Under the pieces are notes generated by a model that saw nothing but the letters and a program-made list of their open reading frames with translations, ran no database searches and was not told the origin of the DNA. This document shows, piece after piece, positions 35,628-44,189 of a DNA stretch of 64,000 bases. A program made the translations under genes and the position numbers. Origin of the DNA: PMNU01 sp035480575 (GTDB lineage: Bacteria > Patescibacteriota > Saccharimonadia > Saccharimonadales > UBA4665); NCBI GenBank assembly GCA_035480575.1, contig DATIHR010000018.1:5948-69947 (forward strand), given 5' to 3'. Within the stretch, counting starts at the first letter, position 1; each line of letters starts with the position of its first letter.

Positions 35628-35652
35628 ATATTTGCGCTGACCGCGCAAATAT
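35628..35652. terminator. Hairpin after AAA+ gene
   Basis: ATATTTGCGC (35628-35637) and GCGCAAATAT (35643-35652) are perfect arms around TGACC. It sits between the AAA+ gene and the opposing tRNA-Phe terminator, and probably ends the AAA+ transcript. Confidence 0.5.
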
Positions 35653-35688
35653 CGAACTGCCTGCGGCAAATTCTTGCAGTGAGTACCA

Positions 35689-35736
35689 CCAAAGCAAAAC
35701 CCCCAAACGGCTCTGCCGCTGGGGGTCTTGCTTTGG
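35689..35736 (-). terminator. Terminator of tRNA-Phe, stem includes the CCA
   Basis: On the minus strand CCAAAGCAAGACCCCC pairs with GGGGGTTTTGCTTTGG around a GC-rich loop. As with ssrA, the encoded CCA of the RNA is the first part of the stem. Confidence 0.85.
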
Positions 35737-35809
35737 TGGCTCCTCCCAGACTCGAACTGGGGACACAAGGCTCTTCAGGCCTCTGCTCTACCAACTGAGC
35801 TAAAGAGCC
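35734..35809 (-). tRNA. tRNA-Phe (GAA)
   Basis: A complete cloverleaf on the minus strand. The acceptor GGCTCTT pairs with AGGAGCC (one G-T). The D arm is GCTC-AGTTGGTA-GAGC, the anticodon loop CTGAAGA gives GAA, and the T arm is CCCAG-TTCGAGT-CTGGG. The discriminator is A and CCA is encoded. Confidence 0.97.
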
Positions 35810-35981
35810 GTGCAGTGGTAATTACCTCGACATTCTAACTGTTTACACCGTATTTTTCAACTTTAGTACTGCTACAGTGCGTTCCGCAGCCGATCGTCCG
35901 AGTGTGTGGTACTTGCTGCGTAAGGTCGGGGCAGATGATGACAATGTGCTCGGCTTACGTATATTTGCTAGAATTACCTAT

Positions 35982-36347
35982 ATGAAAGCTAGTTCTGCGC
36001 GTACTGTCGACGAATTTGTAGCACAGAGCCCTCCGGAGGCTCGCCCTGCGTTGGAACAGATTCGTACAATCGTAAAAAGCGCAGTACCGGATGCCGACGA
36101 AACAATAGGCTACGGCAAGCCGTACTACAAGTATCATGGTTGGATGACGGGGGTAACGTTGTACACCAAGCATTTGGGCGTCGAAATATGGGACGGCCTT
36201 ACAGACGAAGACCGCAAAGAACTTGAAGCGCTCGGCTACAAGACCGGCAGCAGAAATTTCCAAATTAAGTACGACCAAGCAGTGCCCGTAGCTGTACTGA
36301 CGCGCCTAGTGAAAGCCCAGGCGAAGCGTAATCAACAAAAAAGGTAG
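35982..36347 (+). CDS. DUF1801 (YdhG-like) family protein
   Basis: A 121-residue protein of the DUF1801 fold. The N-terminal TVDEFVAQSPPEARPALEQIRTIVKSAVPDADETIGYGKPYYKYHG and later GVEIWDGL and LGYKTGSRNFQIKYDQAVPVAVLTRLVKAQAKR match the family, in which a related eukaryotic frataxin-like core occurs. The start is ATG 35982, not the longer frame from 35877, because TAGAAT lies exactly 7 nt upstream and the family homology begins here. The function of DUF1801 proteins is not established; iron-related roles have been suggested for some. Confidence 0.85.
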   Translation: MKASSARTVDEFVAQSPPEARPALEQIRTIVKSAVPDADETIGYGKPYYKYHGWMTGVTLYTKHLGVEIWDGLTDEDRKELEALGYKTGSRNFQIKYDQAVPVAVLTRLVKAQAKRNQQKR

Positions 36348-36375
36348 CGTAAACGCTGAGGTGATAGCCACTATT

Positions 36376-36558
36376 CTATTCTGATTTGGGAGGACGGGAA
36401 GGCGATTTACTGCTTGTAGCATCTCGCCGAACATACTGTTTGATGCGTTCGCTAAGGGGTGACCGGACCGCAAATTGGCCGCTCACTGCAGCTTTAATGA
36501 TGCGCTTGTTGGCCTGCATCTGCTCCTGGATGATATTTGCTTGGTCATGTTTTGTCAT
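36376..36558 (-). CDS. Small basic protein, coupled to membrane protein gene
   Basis: A 60-residue basic protein with helical N-terminus (HDQANIIQEQMQANKRIIKAAV) and a Ser/Lys-rich tail. It has a clear ribosome site (GAGGT, five nt before ATG 36558) and overlaps the end of the upstream membrane-protein gene by 14 bp, which supports a real, translationally coupled gene. No family is recognised. Confidence 0.6.
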   Translation of the reverse strand: MTKHDQANIIQEQMQANKRIIKAAVSGQFAVRSPLSERIKQYVRRDATSSKSPSRPPKSE

Positions 36559-37096
36559 AAGCTACCTCGTGTGTCGTGGTTAAATCCCACGCTACACCAT
36601 CATTATAATCGTTATCTAAGTGGGAGTATACCCTTATTGCTTGTGTTGAGTTTTGTATTATGAACTCAAATAACAGTGATTGGGTCGCGTCGGGTTCTAC
36701 GCACACGCCTGGCGGGAAAGCCCTGCCGCCCAGAAAGTCCAACTTGTACATAGGCGAGATATCTTGCGATTCAATCTTTTTAGCAAGGTAGGGTTTAAGC
36801 TCCTCGATTGTTACACTACTGGTTGTGTCTTCGGCAATTTTGGGCCTGATTACCACATTACCTGTGTTTTGGATTCTGTAGGTAATACCCACGTAGGTTG
36901 TTCCGTTTTCTAGGTCGACAAACTGTACGTCGTGCTCGATATTGGCCCGGGGTGCTTTTTCTCTGCGCTTATAAAACCACCATAGGCCGGCAATAATGGC
37001 GGCAATCGTAAAGAACGAAGCAATTTTATCGACATTATTGAAAACCCCTACGAAAAAGTGGCCAATCCCAGACAAGATGTGCTGCAACGCCTCCAT
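36545..37096 (-). CDS. Single-pass membrane protein
   Basis: A 183-residue protein. An N-terminal amphipathic stretch is followed by a membrane helix (IASFFTIAAIIAGLWWFYKRR, about 26-46) with basic residues on the inside, and a 130-residue cytoplasmic beta-rich domain (VGITYRIQNTGNVVIRPKIAE). No known domain. TATACT lies 9 nt before the start. It forms an operon with the small basic protein downstream. Confidence 0.7.
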   Translation of the reverse strand: MEALQHILSGIGHFFVGVFNNVDKIASFFTIAAIIAGLWWFYKRREKAPRANIEHDVQFVDLENGTTYVGITYRIQNTGNVVIRPKIAEDTTSSVTIEELKPYLAKKIESQDISPMYKLDFLGGRAFPPGVCVEPDATQSLLFEFIIQNSTQAIRVYSHLDNDYNDGVAWDLTTTHEVAYDKT

Positions 37097-37159
37097 GTTC
37101 GACTGAGTATAGCACAGTTATTCGCCGCTGGAGTTTGCAAAAGCGAGCAAAGATAGCTA

Positions 37160-37891
37160 CTATTCGGGCGTATTACTAGGACCTGTCTTTGCCCAAGGGT
37201 ATGGCCCTTCGGGTAAAAGCTTCCGGGGGAAAACAAAGGTGTGCATTGACCTGCGTATAGCCGTAAGTGACGCTACGACATACGTATGTGGCAGTGGTTT
37301 TTTGTCGGGCTTTAGTACATTGTCGGCGAAAAACTGTGCCAGCACAAACTCGGTCGTCTTATGTGGCAAGTTAAGGCCCGCTTTGGTGTTGCCTATTGTC
37401 TTATCGACGGTACGTTTGGCCTCGTCAAAAAGATTCTCTATTGTAGAGTGCTCCAAACCGTAGCTCAGGAGCCCTAAATAGACAATTTTCCTGGGGCTTA
37501 GTTTGTATGCCAAATCTCTTTGGTTTTCGTAGGTAATACGAGGGGAGGGCAGCCGTGCCCTGCCGTCCTTCTCGACAACGCGCCGAATAAAATGCGAGCT
37601 CGTCTGAGCGCCATATAGGTCGTACAGTTTTCGGGATGCCCTTTGGTGCTGCTTCGCCGATACGTTATCCGTACTACTAGCGCGCATCTCTGCTGGCGTC
37701 GCGCCGGCAAAATAGCCACGCATTATTATGCGCCCGTAGTCGGTAAGTTCCTGCTGCGGCAGGTGTAGTTCAGGTGCGGGTTTCCCGGTCGCAAACTCTA
37801 GCAGCTGTCCAAATGTGCCCGCATGCATTGTTGCCGCGATTCCTCCAAACAGTATGCGTTCTGCTGCTGATATTTTTAGTGGTGGTGCCAT
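37160..37891 (-). CDS. Short LuxR-like HTH-repeat protein
   Basis: A 243-residue protein related in organisation to the tandem HTH-array proteins, with two recognisable modules. One runs LTDYGRIIMRGYFAGATPAEM to HFIRRVVEKDGRARL, the other LSPRKIVYLGLLSYGLEHSTI to FVLAQFFADNVL. Both follow the LuxR order (start box, helix-turn-helix, Ala/Leu-rich last helix), but the recognition helices are degenerate. TATAAC lies 7 nt before the ATG. Homology to the longer arrays is inferred from pattern, not measured identity. Confidence 0.6.
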   Translation of the reverse strand: MAPPLKISAAERILFGGIAATMHAGTFGQLLEFATGKPAPELHLPQQELTDYGRIIMRGYFAGATPAEMRASSTDNVSAKQHQRASRKLYDLYGAQTSSHFIRRVVEKDGRARLPSPRITYENQRDLAYKLSPRKIVYLGLLSYGLEHSTIENLFDEAKRTVDKTIGNTKAGLNLPHKTTEFVLAQFFADNVLKPDKKPLPHTYVVASLTAIRRSMHTFVFPRKLLPEGPYPWAKTGPSNTPE

Positions 37892-37921
37892 ATCTTACGT
37901 TATAGCATACAGTGCAAAATA

Positions 37922-38515
37922 TCATTTTCGATTTTCTTGTCCTAACTCGTTTAGTAATTTCAGCAACTGATCTTGGTCTATGTCATCGGTGTTAATTTTG
38001 GCTCGCTGAGCAATCATAAACCCTTGCAGCAGGCGCTGGACCGTAGCGACATCACTTCTTTTTAAGTACTTGATAGTTTGCGTATTATTAAGAAAATGTT
38101 TGGACGTAACGGTAATAGAGCCAAATAAAGGCCCTACGTCGGCCTTGATGTTCATGATATTTTTAATTTCAGTACTTGCGGTTTGTGACTTCCAAAGGAA
38201 ACCGTTATGTACAATTGTTAGTTTTTGCCGGTCAATCTTGATTGTATCGGCGAATAGTACGAACGGGAATACAGTCTTTGCTACGAACAGATTATAGTGC
38301 GACCCTTCGGCTAAACTCGTCAGCTTTTCTGTTTCGGTTGCGGGCGACATGCGGCTCTCGCTATTTACGGCGCCATTAGCGATGGGACGCCAGCGAGCAA
38401 AACGAGCAAAAAAAGTACGTTTGTCGCTTTGCGTCTGATGACGCTCGGCTCGTTGCGTCGAAATATCGTGTTGTAAAATGGCATATCTGCCCAACAGCGC
38501 AAATGAATAATTCAT
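37922..38515 (-). CDS. Hypothetical protein with possible PH-like domain
   Basis: A 197-residue protein. After a variable N-terminus comes a beta-rich region (FVLFADTIKIDRQKLTIVHNGFLWKSQTASTEIKNIMNIKADVGPLFGSITVTSK) whose strand and turn pattern resembles bacterial PH (bPH) domains. A C-terminal helical tail (DDIDQDQLLKLLNELGQ) follows. It overlaps the upstream small gene by 4 bp, so the two are coupled. The PH assignment is tentative. Confidence 0.6.
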   Translation of the reverse strand: MNYSFALLGRYAILQHDISTQRAERHQTQSDKRTFFARFARWRPIANGAVNSESRMSPATETEKLTSLAEGSHYNLFVAKTVFPFVLFADTIKIDRQKLTIVHNGFLWKSQTASTEIKNIMNIKADVGPLFGSITVTSKHFLNNTQTIKYLKRSDVATVQRLLQGFMIAQRAKINTDDIDQDQLLKLLNELGQENRK

Positions 38516-38733
38516 GGTAACACCCCCTGTACTTTCTTGATTGCGTCGCGGCCGCTGCTTTTAGTACGAAAAATCTTAACAACCAGCGCCTTCATAAAAG
38601 CAGTGCGCGTACGAGGAGTTATGCGTGATCCTGGCGCACGAGATTGTTCTTCCGGCTCGTCCTCTGCGACGATGTATTCCGTGTAGTGAACCTTGGATGG
38701 GTTATTTGTTTTTGCAGTGGCAAGCATGGACAT
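38512..38733 (-). CDS. Small hypothetical protein
   Basis: A 73-residue basic protein without recognised domain (TEYIVAEDEPEEQ acidic patch, then RTRTAFMKALVVKIFRTKSS). The start at ATG 38733 has GGGAGGA upstream, a strong ribosome site, and the gene overlaps the following one by 4 bp, both supporting real coding. Confidence 0.6.
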   Translation of the reverse strand: MSMLATAKTNNPSKVHYTEYIVAEDEPEEQSRAPGSRITPRTRTAFMKALVVKIFRTKSSGRDAIKKVQGVLP

Positions 38734-38927
38734 TGCGCGTCCTCCCGTAGATTACGTTTGTCTGGCCAACAATAATCTCTTCGCTTGCTCCCTGCTAGAA
38801 TTTAGTGTTAAAGTGGTCGTCTGTATTCAGTATGCGACAACTATTGACAATATACTAATTTCATATTAGAACATATACCACTTATGTCAGACCTACTTGT
38901 ATCTGTCAGGCATTCCACAGGCAAGCA

Positions 38928-38958
38928 GCGTACCGCTAAGGCAGGACAAGCCTCATGC
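38928..38958. repeat. 31-bp direct repeat, copy 1
   Basis: GCGTACCGCTAAGGCAGGAC and the following bases match 41,679-41,709 at 28 of 31 positions in the same orientation. It touches the stop codon of the 39,749 gene. The 38,734-38,927 stretch before it shows no gene. Confidence 0.75.
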
Positions 38959-39749
38959 TAAATAACAGACTCAAAGCTGGCAGATATAACACTGGCAGTC
39001 TCCAATAAATGCACCGCTGCTGGTTGCGTAGCGCGATAAGCTGTGCCGTCATGGAGCATGTCACGCGGCTTGAAATTGGCGTACGCCTCGTATGTTTCGG
39101 CATCGGGGCTGCTACCCTCAAGCCATAACGTGTAACATACGGCCGATCCTTGCAGCTGCGCTGCCGCTTGCCTGATTTGTTCGCGTCGCGCTAAACGGCC
39201 TTCTGGGTCCTGAGTATGAAATAAGTTTTCGCTTACGGCTTCTAAGGTAACAGAGGGGCAAAATGTCAACCCACGGCCACCCTCGCTGCAGGCCACTCCC
39301 ATCATCATTTGGTCACGACGTGCTCCTGGGGCAATAGCATCTACATGCAAGCCTACATATCTACCTAAGGTAGGGTTGATGGTTGTGCAGATTCTGCCAG
39401 GCTGCGCCTGCGTTAAGTGCGCCATGCCAACATTAGTTACTGTCCCCAGCTCGCTATCAAACAACAGGCCGCTGCGCCCGAGGGCTTGCATAAACGCTTG
39501 TGTACGCTGCGGCACCTTGACCAGCCTTAATGCATCAGGTGCATCAAGGTCTACGGCTAGCCGGGCAAGTTCGGCGCTACTGAGCGGTTCGCTCTTGTCT
39601 AGCTCCGGTACAATAACGCCCTCATCTTGGTAGCCCTGCGAGCGAAGTTCGGCAACATCGTACACTACCCGGAAGGGGGCTTTGGTTATTCTTGTGCCTA
39701 GTAATTCCGGACTGTGGCAGGCGATACGGAAAGAACTAGGCGTTTGCAT
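38958..39749 (-). CDS. Hypothetical protein with HxD motif
   Basis: The start is ATG 39749 (MQTPSSFRIACHSPELLGTR), placed 7 nt after a TACTAT; the longer frame from 39917 overlaps the divergent gene and is not used. The 263-residue product contains RICTTINPTLGRYVGLHVDAI, where the HVD may be an iron-binding HxD as in 2-oxoglutarate oxygenase-like or cupin proteins. Actinobacterial hypothetical proteins have a similar LGLHVD segment. The second histidine and the arginine expected for that family cannot be assigned with confidence. Confidence 0.6.
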   Translation of the reverse strand: MQTPSSFRIACHSPELLGTRITKAPFRVVYDVAELRSQGYQDEGVIVPELDKSEPLSSAELARLAVDLDAPDALRLVKVPQRTQAFMQALGRSGLLFDSELGTVTNVGMAHLTQAQPGRICTTINPTLGRYVGLHVDAIAPGARRDQMMMGVACSEGGRGLTFCPSVTLEAVSENLFHTQDPEGRLARREQIRQAAAQLQGSAVCYTLWLEGSSPDAETYEAYANFKPRDMLHDGTAYRATQPAAVHLLETASVISASFESVI

Positions 39750-39848
39750 GCAACAAATAGTAACACAGGGCGCAATTGACAAAAAAGCCCGAACAAGGCC
39801 TGGCCGGAAAGATTTGCTATGCTGACACACATACCTAAAATGGAGTAG

Positions 39849-40616
39849 ATGATGAAGTTCAGAAGGGGTCCTGCGGAATCGGACGACGCACTTGCCAAGT
39901 ACGGCGAAATTGCACAAGCAATTGGAGATGGCGTGGCCGCGTTGGGGCCCGACGCGTTCGCCGACGGCGCTAATCCTCTTCCTGCGGTGTTTGAAAAAGT
40001 CGAGGCAGAAACACGACGCAAGCGCCTGCTAGAACTCTTTAGCGAGTTGCCTGCCGAGCAGCGCCTGGCCTTACTGACGGCAACATTCCAAGACGACGAG
40101 TTCCAAACGGCCCTAGCGGCAGAGCGCGAGCGCGCTGTTGTGCGCGGAGCGTTTGCCGATTCTGTCGAACAGCTCGCAATCGACGGCCTCCGCTACAAAC
40201 GGCTCGACCTGCGGCGTGTACCCGACGGCGCTATTGTGGGTATCCAACTTTACGACAGGCCCGCGCTCGAAGCAGCAGGTCACCACACCCCCATCGTGGC
40301 ACATTGCTATCGCTACATCGAAACGGTCGCCCGTCCCGACGGCACACAGATGGTGCTTACGGACCATCGCCGGGAAGGCCATGGTAGCACACTTACCTTC
40401 GACGCAAACGAGATAGCCCATATAGGCACCAGGCCAACCGACAGCGCCGGCGTACTGGGCGACCTGGAGCCCGTACTGTACCGTAGTTCGCCACTCCATT
40501 TTGTGGCCGACGAATATCACGAGGGCGGCCCGGCCTATGCAATGGCAATGTGCGGCAAAACACAGCTTGTGATAGGCCAGATTAGTATCGGCGAGCGGTC
40601 TTTATTTAGACAGTAA
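39849..40616 (+). CDS. Hypothetical protein
   Basis: A 255-residue protein without recognised domain. The N-terminal 100 residues are helical and Ala/Glu-rich (ETRRKRLLELFSELPAEQRLALL). The C-terminal half is beta-rich with histidines (TPIVAHCYRYIETVARPDG, LTDHRREGHGSTLTF, FVADEYHEGG). TAAAAT lies exactly 7 nt before ATG 39849, and GGAG is also there. It is divergent from the HxD protein, so the promoters lie back to back. Confidence 0.68.
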   Translation: MMKFRRGPAESDDALAKYGEIAQAIGDGVAALGPDAFADGANPLPAVFEKVEAETRRKRLLELFSELPAEQRLALLTATFQDDEFQTALAAERERAVVRGAFADSVEQLAIDGLRYKRLDLRRVPDGAIVGIQLYDRPALEAAGHHTPIVAHCYRYIETVARPDGTQMVLTDHRREGHGSTLTFDANEIAHIGTRPTDSAGVLGDLEPVLYRSSPLHFVADEYHEGGPAYAMAMCGKTQLVIGQISIGERSLFRQ

Positions 40617-40671
40617 GAATGTCAGCTATAACAATCTTGGACATGGACTTAATGATGGCATTCATTTTTTC

Positions 40672-41043
40672 TCATTCTGGTCGCCTACAATTTTTCGCGC
40701 CACAATTGCACTCAAAGTCCTCGGTGTCTAAGTCTAGGTAGTCCGATGTTATTTCTTCGCCAGGCAATATGTCTCTTGATGCCACGTCGCCTCTGTCAAC
40801 TACATGGGTGTTAGCGTCGCATGAATGATTAATATACCGTTCCGGGGGTTGCATCCAGAGCATGTTATCCCCCTCAGGATACAAATAGTGTTTTTGCTCG
40901 TCCTGCGGTAGCTTACTCGCTTCCTCTTTTGTAATAACTTTAGGGTTCCAGGTAATTACGGCATCGCCCCTCTTAATAAGGCTTGTCGCAAAAAGTCCCT
41001 TACCGTTTATTTTGGAGTTTTTAATTTCAAATTTACTAGACAT
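40672..41043 (-). CDS. SET-domain protein
   Basis: A compact 123-residue SET domain, the lysine methyltransferase fold. NSKINGKGLFATSLIKRGDAV is the start, YINHSCDANTHVV is the NHS/C motif, GEEITSDYLDL follows, and the post-SET cysteines are in FECNCGAKNCR. Bacterial SET proteins of this size occur sporadically and are often acquired by transfer; the target protein is unknown. A perfect TATAAT lies 6 nt before the start, so transcription is leaderless. It opens the AT-richer accessory region. Confidence 0.9.
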   Translation of the reverse strand: MSSKFEIKNSKINGKGLFATSLIKRGDAVITWNPKVITKEEASKLPQDEQKHYLYPEGDNMLWMQPPERYINHSCDANTHVVDRGDVASRDILPGEEITSDYLDLDTEDFECNCGAKNCRRPE

Positions 41044-41101
41044 GCGTTAATTATACTGGCGACTTATTAGTCAAAGTGTACTTTATTCAGGGGTACTACC
41101 G

Positions 41102-41539
41102 TTACGCTTGCTTATCCCCACTTGGGTCGAATTCTACCGTCCACTCAATACCGAATTTGTCTCTAAACATCCCAAAATAGGTACCCCATGGGCTTTCGTC
41201 CATCGGCATCTCAACGACTCCGCCCTCTGAAAGGCCATCAAATATTTTGTCGGCTTCTGCACGGCTTTCCGTGTTAACCGATATTTTAGACCTGTTTTCG
41301 TTTTCGTTTACTGGACCCATGCTTTCTGGAACATCATTGGCTATTAAAGTATTCCCGCCAATCGGCAAAGTAATACGCATAATTTTATTGGCATCGTTTT
41401 CTGGTATAGGGAACTCAGGGCTTTCTAGGTCTTTAAAGCGTACAACGCTAGCAAACTCTCCGCCAAACACAGATTTGTAAAAATTGAAGGCTTCTTCGGC
41501 ATTGCCGTTGAAGTTAATATAAGGATTGATAGTTGCCAT
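41102..41539 (-). CDS. PhnB/VOC-superfamily protein
   Basis: A 145-residue vicinal-oxygen-chelate fold of the PhnB-like group. INPYINFNGNAEEAFNFYKSVFGGEF is the first module, and WGTYFGMFRDKFGIEWTVEF is the second. In many relatives metal ligands are lost and no reaction is known; enzymatic activity here is uncertain. AAGGGG upstream of the ATG may be the ribosome site. Confidence 0.88.
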   Translation of the reverse strand: MATINPYINFNGNAEEAFNFYKSVFGGEFASVVRFKDLESPEFPIPENDANKIMRITLPIGGNTLIANDVPESMGPVNENENRSKISVNTESRAEADKIFDGLSEGGVVEMPMDESPWGTYFGMFRDKFGIEWTVEFDPSGDKQA

Positions 41540-41678
41540 GTAGATTATTCCCCTTAATAAGGATTAGTTTCATTTCTATTTTAGCAAACAAAAGCACCTC
41601 TGGAGGCCGTACCTCTTATGCTATAAGTTCTGGGTTAGTCTTGAATGTATGGAATTCGAGAACAGTCCCCTAATAGAA

Positions 41679-41709
41679 GCGCACCACTAAGGCAGGACAA
41701 GTCTCATGC
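41679..41709. repeat. 31-bp direct repeat, copy 2
   Basis: Matches 38,928-38,958 at 28 of 31 bases and again lies next to the 3' end of a minus-strand gene (the DUF218 gene at 41,719). Confidence 0.75.
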
Positions 41710-41718
41710 AATGATCGT

Positions 41719-42384
41719 TTAGTTGGTTAATTGAAATTCGTGGAAAACATAATTTCCACTGTTTATGGCCGCCAAGCCTTGCTGCTCGTTTGCGATCCGC
41801 CGCTTGCCTTCTATGCTCGCGTAGGCTTCGGCTATTTCGTTATCGTAAACGCCGGGCTGACTTTGTCGTAAAATTTCTTCAGCTGAGAGAAATGCGGAGC
41901 GGATCGAAATAGCAAAATGATCACGTATTAAACCGTACAGTGCTTCGATACGAGGAACGTGATACGCGCTAGAAATAATAGCCACATCGTTCCAGCCATA
42001 CCTGCTACACAGCTTCGAAACCTCAAGTAAATTCGCGACTGTGTTCACTGATGCATCTTCGACTAGTACCTTTGGAGCGGGCGGCTCATGCGCCAGCTTC
42101 CGATGGTCGTTTTTGATGCCAGCAAGAAAATAATCGCGATATATGTGCGATTCAGGAGGGACGTTTGGCCCGAACTTTGCTATCTGCTTTTCGCTCACGC
42201 CGGTCGAAAATAAAAACGTATCAGCTACTCCCCGCCAATACAACTCCTGAGCCGCACGTACCCGTACCGTCGCGCCGAGCATGCCAAACTCATCACTATC
42301 AGAAAAAGATGTCGGTGCGTAGACGCCTGCAGTTTTTGACAGGCCGCCACAAAGCACAATGACCACATTATACTTATTTATCAT
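41719..42384 (-). CDS. DUF218/YdcF-like protein
   Basis: A 221-residue protein resembling the DUF218 (SanA/ElyC/YdcF) superfamily. VVIVLCGGL is the first strand, RAAQELYWRGVADTFLFSTG is the following helix-strand, VLVEDASVNTVANLLEVSKL is the highly conserved ED.S.NT.eN motif, and VAIISSAYHVPRIEALYG follows. It has no membrane segment, unlike ElyC. Some relatives act on envelope carbohydrate; here it precedes the sugar-nucleotide cluster in divergent orientation. TACAAT lies 6 nt before the ATG. Confidence 0.82.
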   Translation of the reverse strand: MINKYNVVIVLCGGLSKTAGVYAPTSFSDSDEFGMLGATVRVRAAQELYWRGVADTFLFSTGVSEKQIAKFGPNVPPESHIYRDYFLAGIKNDHRKLAHEPPAPKVLVEDASVNTVANLLEVSKLCSRYGWNDVAIISSAYHVPRIEALYGLIRDHFAISIRSAFLSAEEILRQSQPGVYDNEIAEAYASIEGKRRIANEQQGLAAINSGNYVFHEFQLTN

Positions 42385-42491
42385 TCAGCCATTGTACAGT
42401 ACCTCCATAAAAAATTAATTATGAAAATATCCTGTCATTTGTAGTAAGCTATTGTTTTCAGTAACTTATAAATCAAACACTGGGAGCACGT

Positions 42492-43226
42492 ATGACAAAA
42501 AAAATGAGCGCTGTTATTCTTGCATCTGGAGCTGGTACCAGGCTTGGAGAAATTACAGCGAATACCCCTAAGACGCTTTTAGAGTTTGGCGGTAAACCGT
42601 ACTTGCAGTATCTTATCGACTGGTTGCTGAATGGCAATATTGATGACATTGTAGTGACTGTTTGTACTCATGCTGAACAAATCGAACAGTTCATTTCCGA
42701 CAATTACGGCAATCGACCCGTACGTACTGTTCGTGAACCTTCGGTCAAAAATTCGGTACAAAGCACCCGCTATGGCTTAGAGCAAGCCATACACGCACAT
42801 TCACTGCTGCTCACTGCAGATAACTTGTGGGAAATGAGTCTGCGTGATTTTATTGCACGACACCTAGAGAGTGATGCTGATGCCACAATAATGGTCACGG
42901 GCAATCCCGACGTCCCTAACTCCGGAGCAGTAAAAGTTGCAAAGCATGACGATAGAATCGTAAAGATGTTGTTCCCTGGCGAGGACGAAGACTTAGGTGA
43001 ACCGGTGCGGCCCGCAAGCACTATGGGTATGTACGCCGTACGGCGTGAGATGCTGCTCAGGAACTTGTCGCCCGACGATAAAAAAGTCGTAATAGAACCG
43101 ATGAACAGGCTTGGAAGTGTGCGTGCATATTGGAACGAGGGGTTTTTCTTTGACTTCGGGACACCTGCCAATTACAAGTATCTCCGAGAGCACCCTGAAC
43201 TGATTACCGCTAATCTGCACATATAA
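42492..43226 (+). CDS. Sugar-phosphate nucleotidyltransferase
   Basis: A 244-residue NTP transferase that activates a sugar phosphate with a nucleoside triphosphate. ILASGAGTRLGEITANTPKTLLEFGGKPYLQYL is the GxGTRxxxxTxxxPK signature. LLLTADNLW is the metal-binding acidic motif. GGGAG five nt before ATG 42492 is a strong ribosome site. It heads a four-gene run (nucleotidyltransferase, NAD epimerase, SDR, small-molecule kinase) that can phosphorylate, activate and modify a sugar, probably for a surface glycan. The substrate is not predictable. Confidence 0.9.
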   Translation: MTKKMSAVILASGAGTRLGEITANTPKTLLEFGGKPYLQYLIDWLLNGNIDDIVVTVCTHAEQIEQFISDNYGNRPVRTVREPSVKNSVQSTRYGLEQAIHAHSLLLTADNLWEMSLRDFIARHLESDADATIMVTGNPDVPNSGAVKVAKHDDRIVKMLFPGEDEDLGEPVRPASTMGMYAVRREMLLRNLSPDDKKVVIEPMNRLGSVRAYWNEGFFFDFGTPANYKYLREHPELITANLHI

Positions 43227-43244
43227 GTACTAAAAAGGAATTCT

Positions 43245-44189
43245 ATGAACACGCTATTTATTACTGGCGCTGGTGGCAGCGTCGGTCAATCACTTATTAA
43301 GTATTTTTTGTCAAATAATCCAAAAATACGCATAAAGGCACTTGAACGGTCCGAGATGGCTATGGCGGAACTACTAGCGCTCTACGGAAATAATCAACGA
43401 GTAAAGCCCATATTGGCAGATTTGCTTGATTTCAAGGGTCTTCAACATGAGCTACAAGGCTGCGATGCGGTCATACACTGCGCTGCCCTCAAGCATGTCA
43501 TCATTGGCAAATTTTATCCTGAACGGCAAGCATACGAGAATGTTACTGCCTTTTATAACATCATTAGTGCCGCCAAAGCGGCAGGTGTGCCAAAATTTAT
43601 CTTTTGCTCAACGGATAAAGCCGCCCAACCTACGGGTGTCATGGGCGCATCCAAGCATCTGCTTGAGTTTATTTGTCGCGATAGCGCCACGCCAACGTTC
43701 AATACCGCAACTGTTCGCTTTGCCAACATCATCGGTTCAAACGGATCACTTTTACGTGTTATCGATAGTCGGATCAAAGATGGCGCTGATATCGTATTGC
43801 GCGACGAACGTATGACCCGCTTTTTCTTGCGGCAAGAGAATGCGATCGCACTTATAGACTATGCGCTCAATCATGCTCACCTAGGAGAGATATTCGTCCG
43901 CGATACACCGGCAGCGCGTATTAAGGACGTTATGGAAGTTGTCCTCGAGGCGCGCAATATTCCATTGAGCCGCATTAAACCGTCGCGTGAAAAAATATTT
44001 GAAAACCTATACGAAAGACTTGTTGCGCCTGAAGAAATTGAACATACACGAATTGTAGACGAAGTGTACTTCACGGTAGGTGGTCAGAAAGGCGCAGAAT
44101 TGAGCAGGCTTGATGCAAAACGCGCCTTATCTTCATCCAACGGGACGATAGACAAGCAAGCTATCAAGGAACTTATCTATGGCAAGTAA
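43245..44189 (+). CDS. NAD-dependent sugar epimerase/dehydratase (FlaA1/CapD-like)
   Basis: A 314-residue extended SDR. FITGAGGSVGQSL binds NAD, HCAALKHV is the second loop, and FCSTDKAAQPTGVMGASKHLLE has the M-x-x-x-K catalytic motif characteristic of PseB/CapD-type UDP-GlcNAc modifying enzymes. RFANIIGSNGSLLRV follows. Such enzymes act as C5 epimerase or 4,6-dehydratase on UDP-GlcNAc. AGGA precedes the ATG. It overlaps the next gene by 11 bp. Confidence 0.9.
   Translation: MNTLFITGAGGSVGQSLIKYFLSNNPKIRIKALERSEMAMAELLALYGNNQRVKPILADLLDFKGLQHELQGCDAVIHCAALKHVIIGKFYPERQAYENVTAFYNIISAAKAAGVPKFIFCSTDKAAQPTGVMGASKHLLEFICRDSATPTFNTATVRFANIIGSNGSLLRVIDSRIKDGADIVLRDERMTRFFLRQENAIALIDYALNHAHLGEIFVRDTPAARIKDVMEVVLEARNIPLSRIKPSREKIFENLYERLVAPEEIEHTRIVDEVYFTVGGQKGAELSRLDAKRALSSSNGTIDKQAIKELIYGK

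Noticed and set aside
35525..35794. Minus-strand ORF across the tRNA-Phe terminator
   Set aside because: It reads through the tRNA and its terminator and is not coding.
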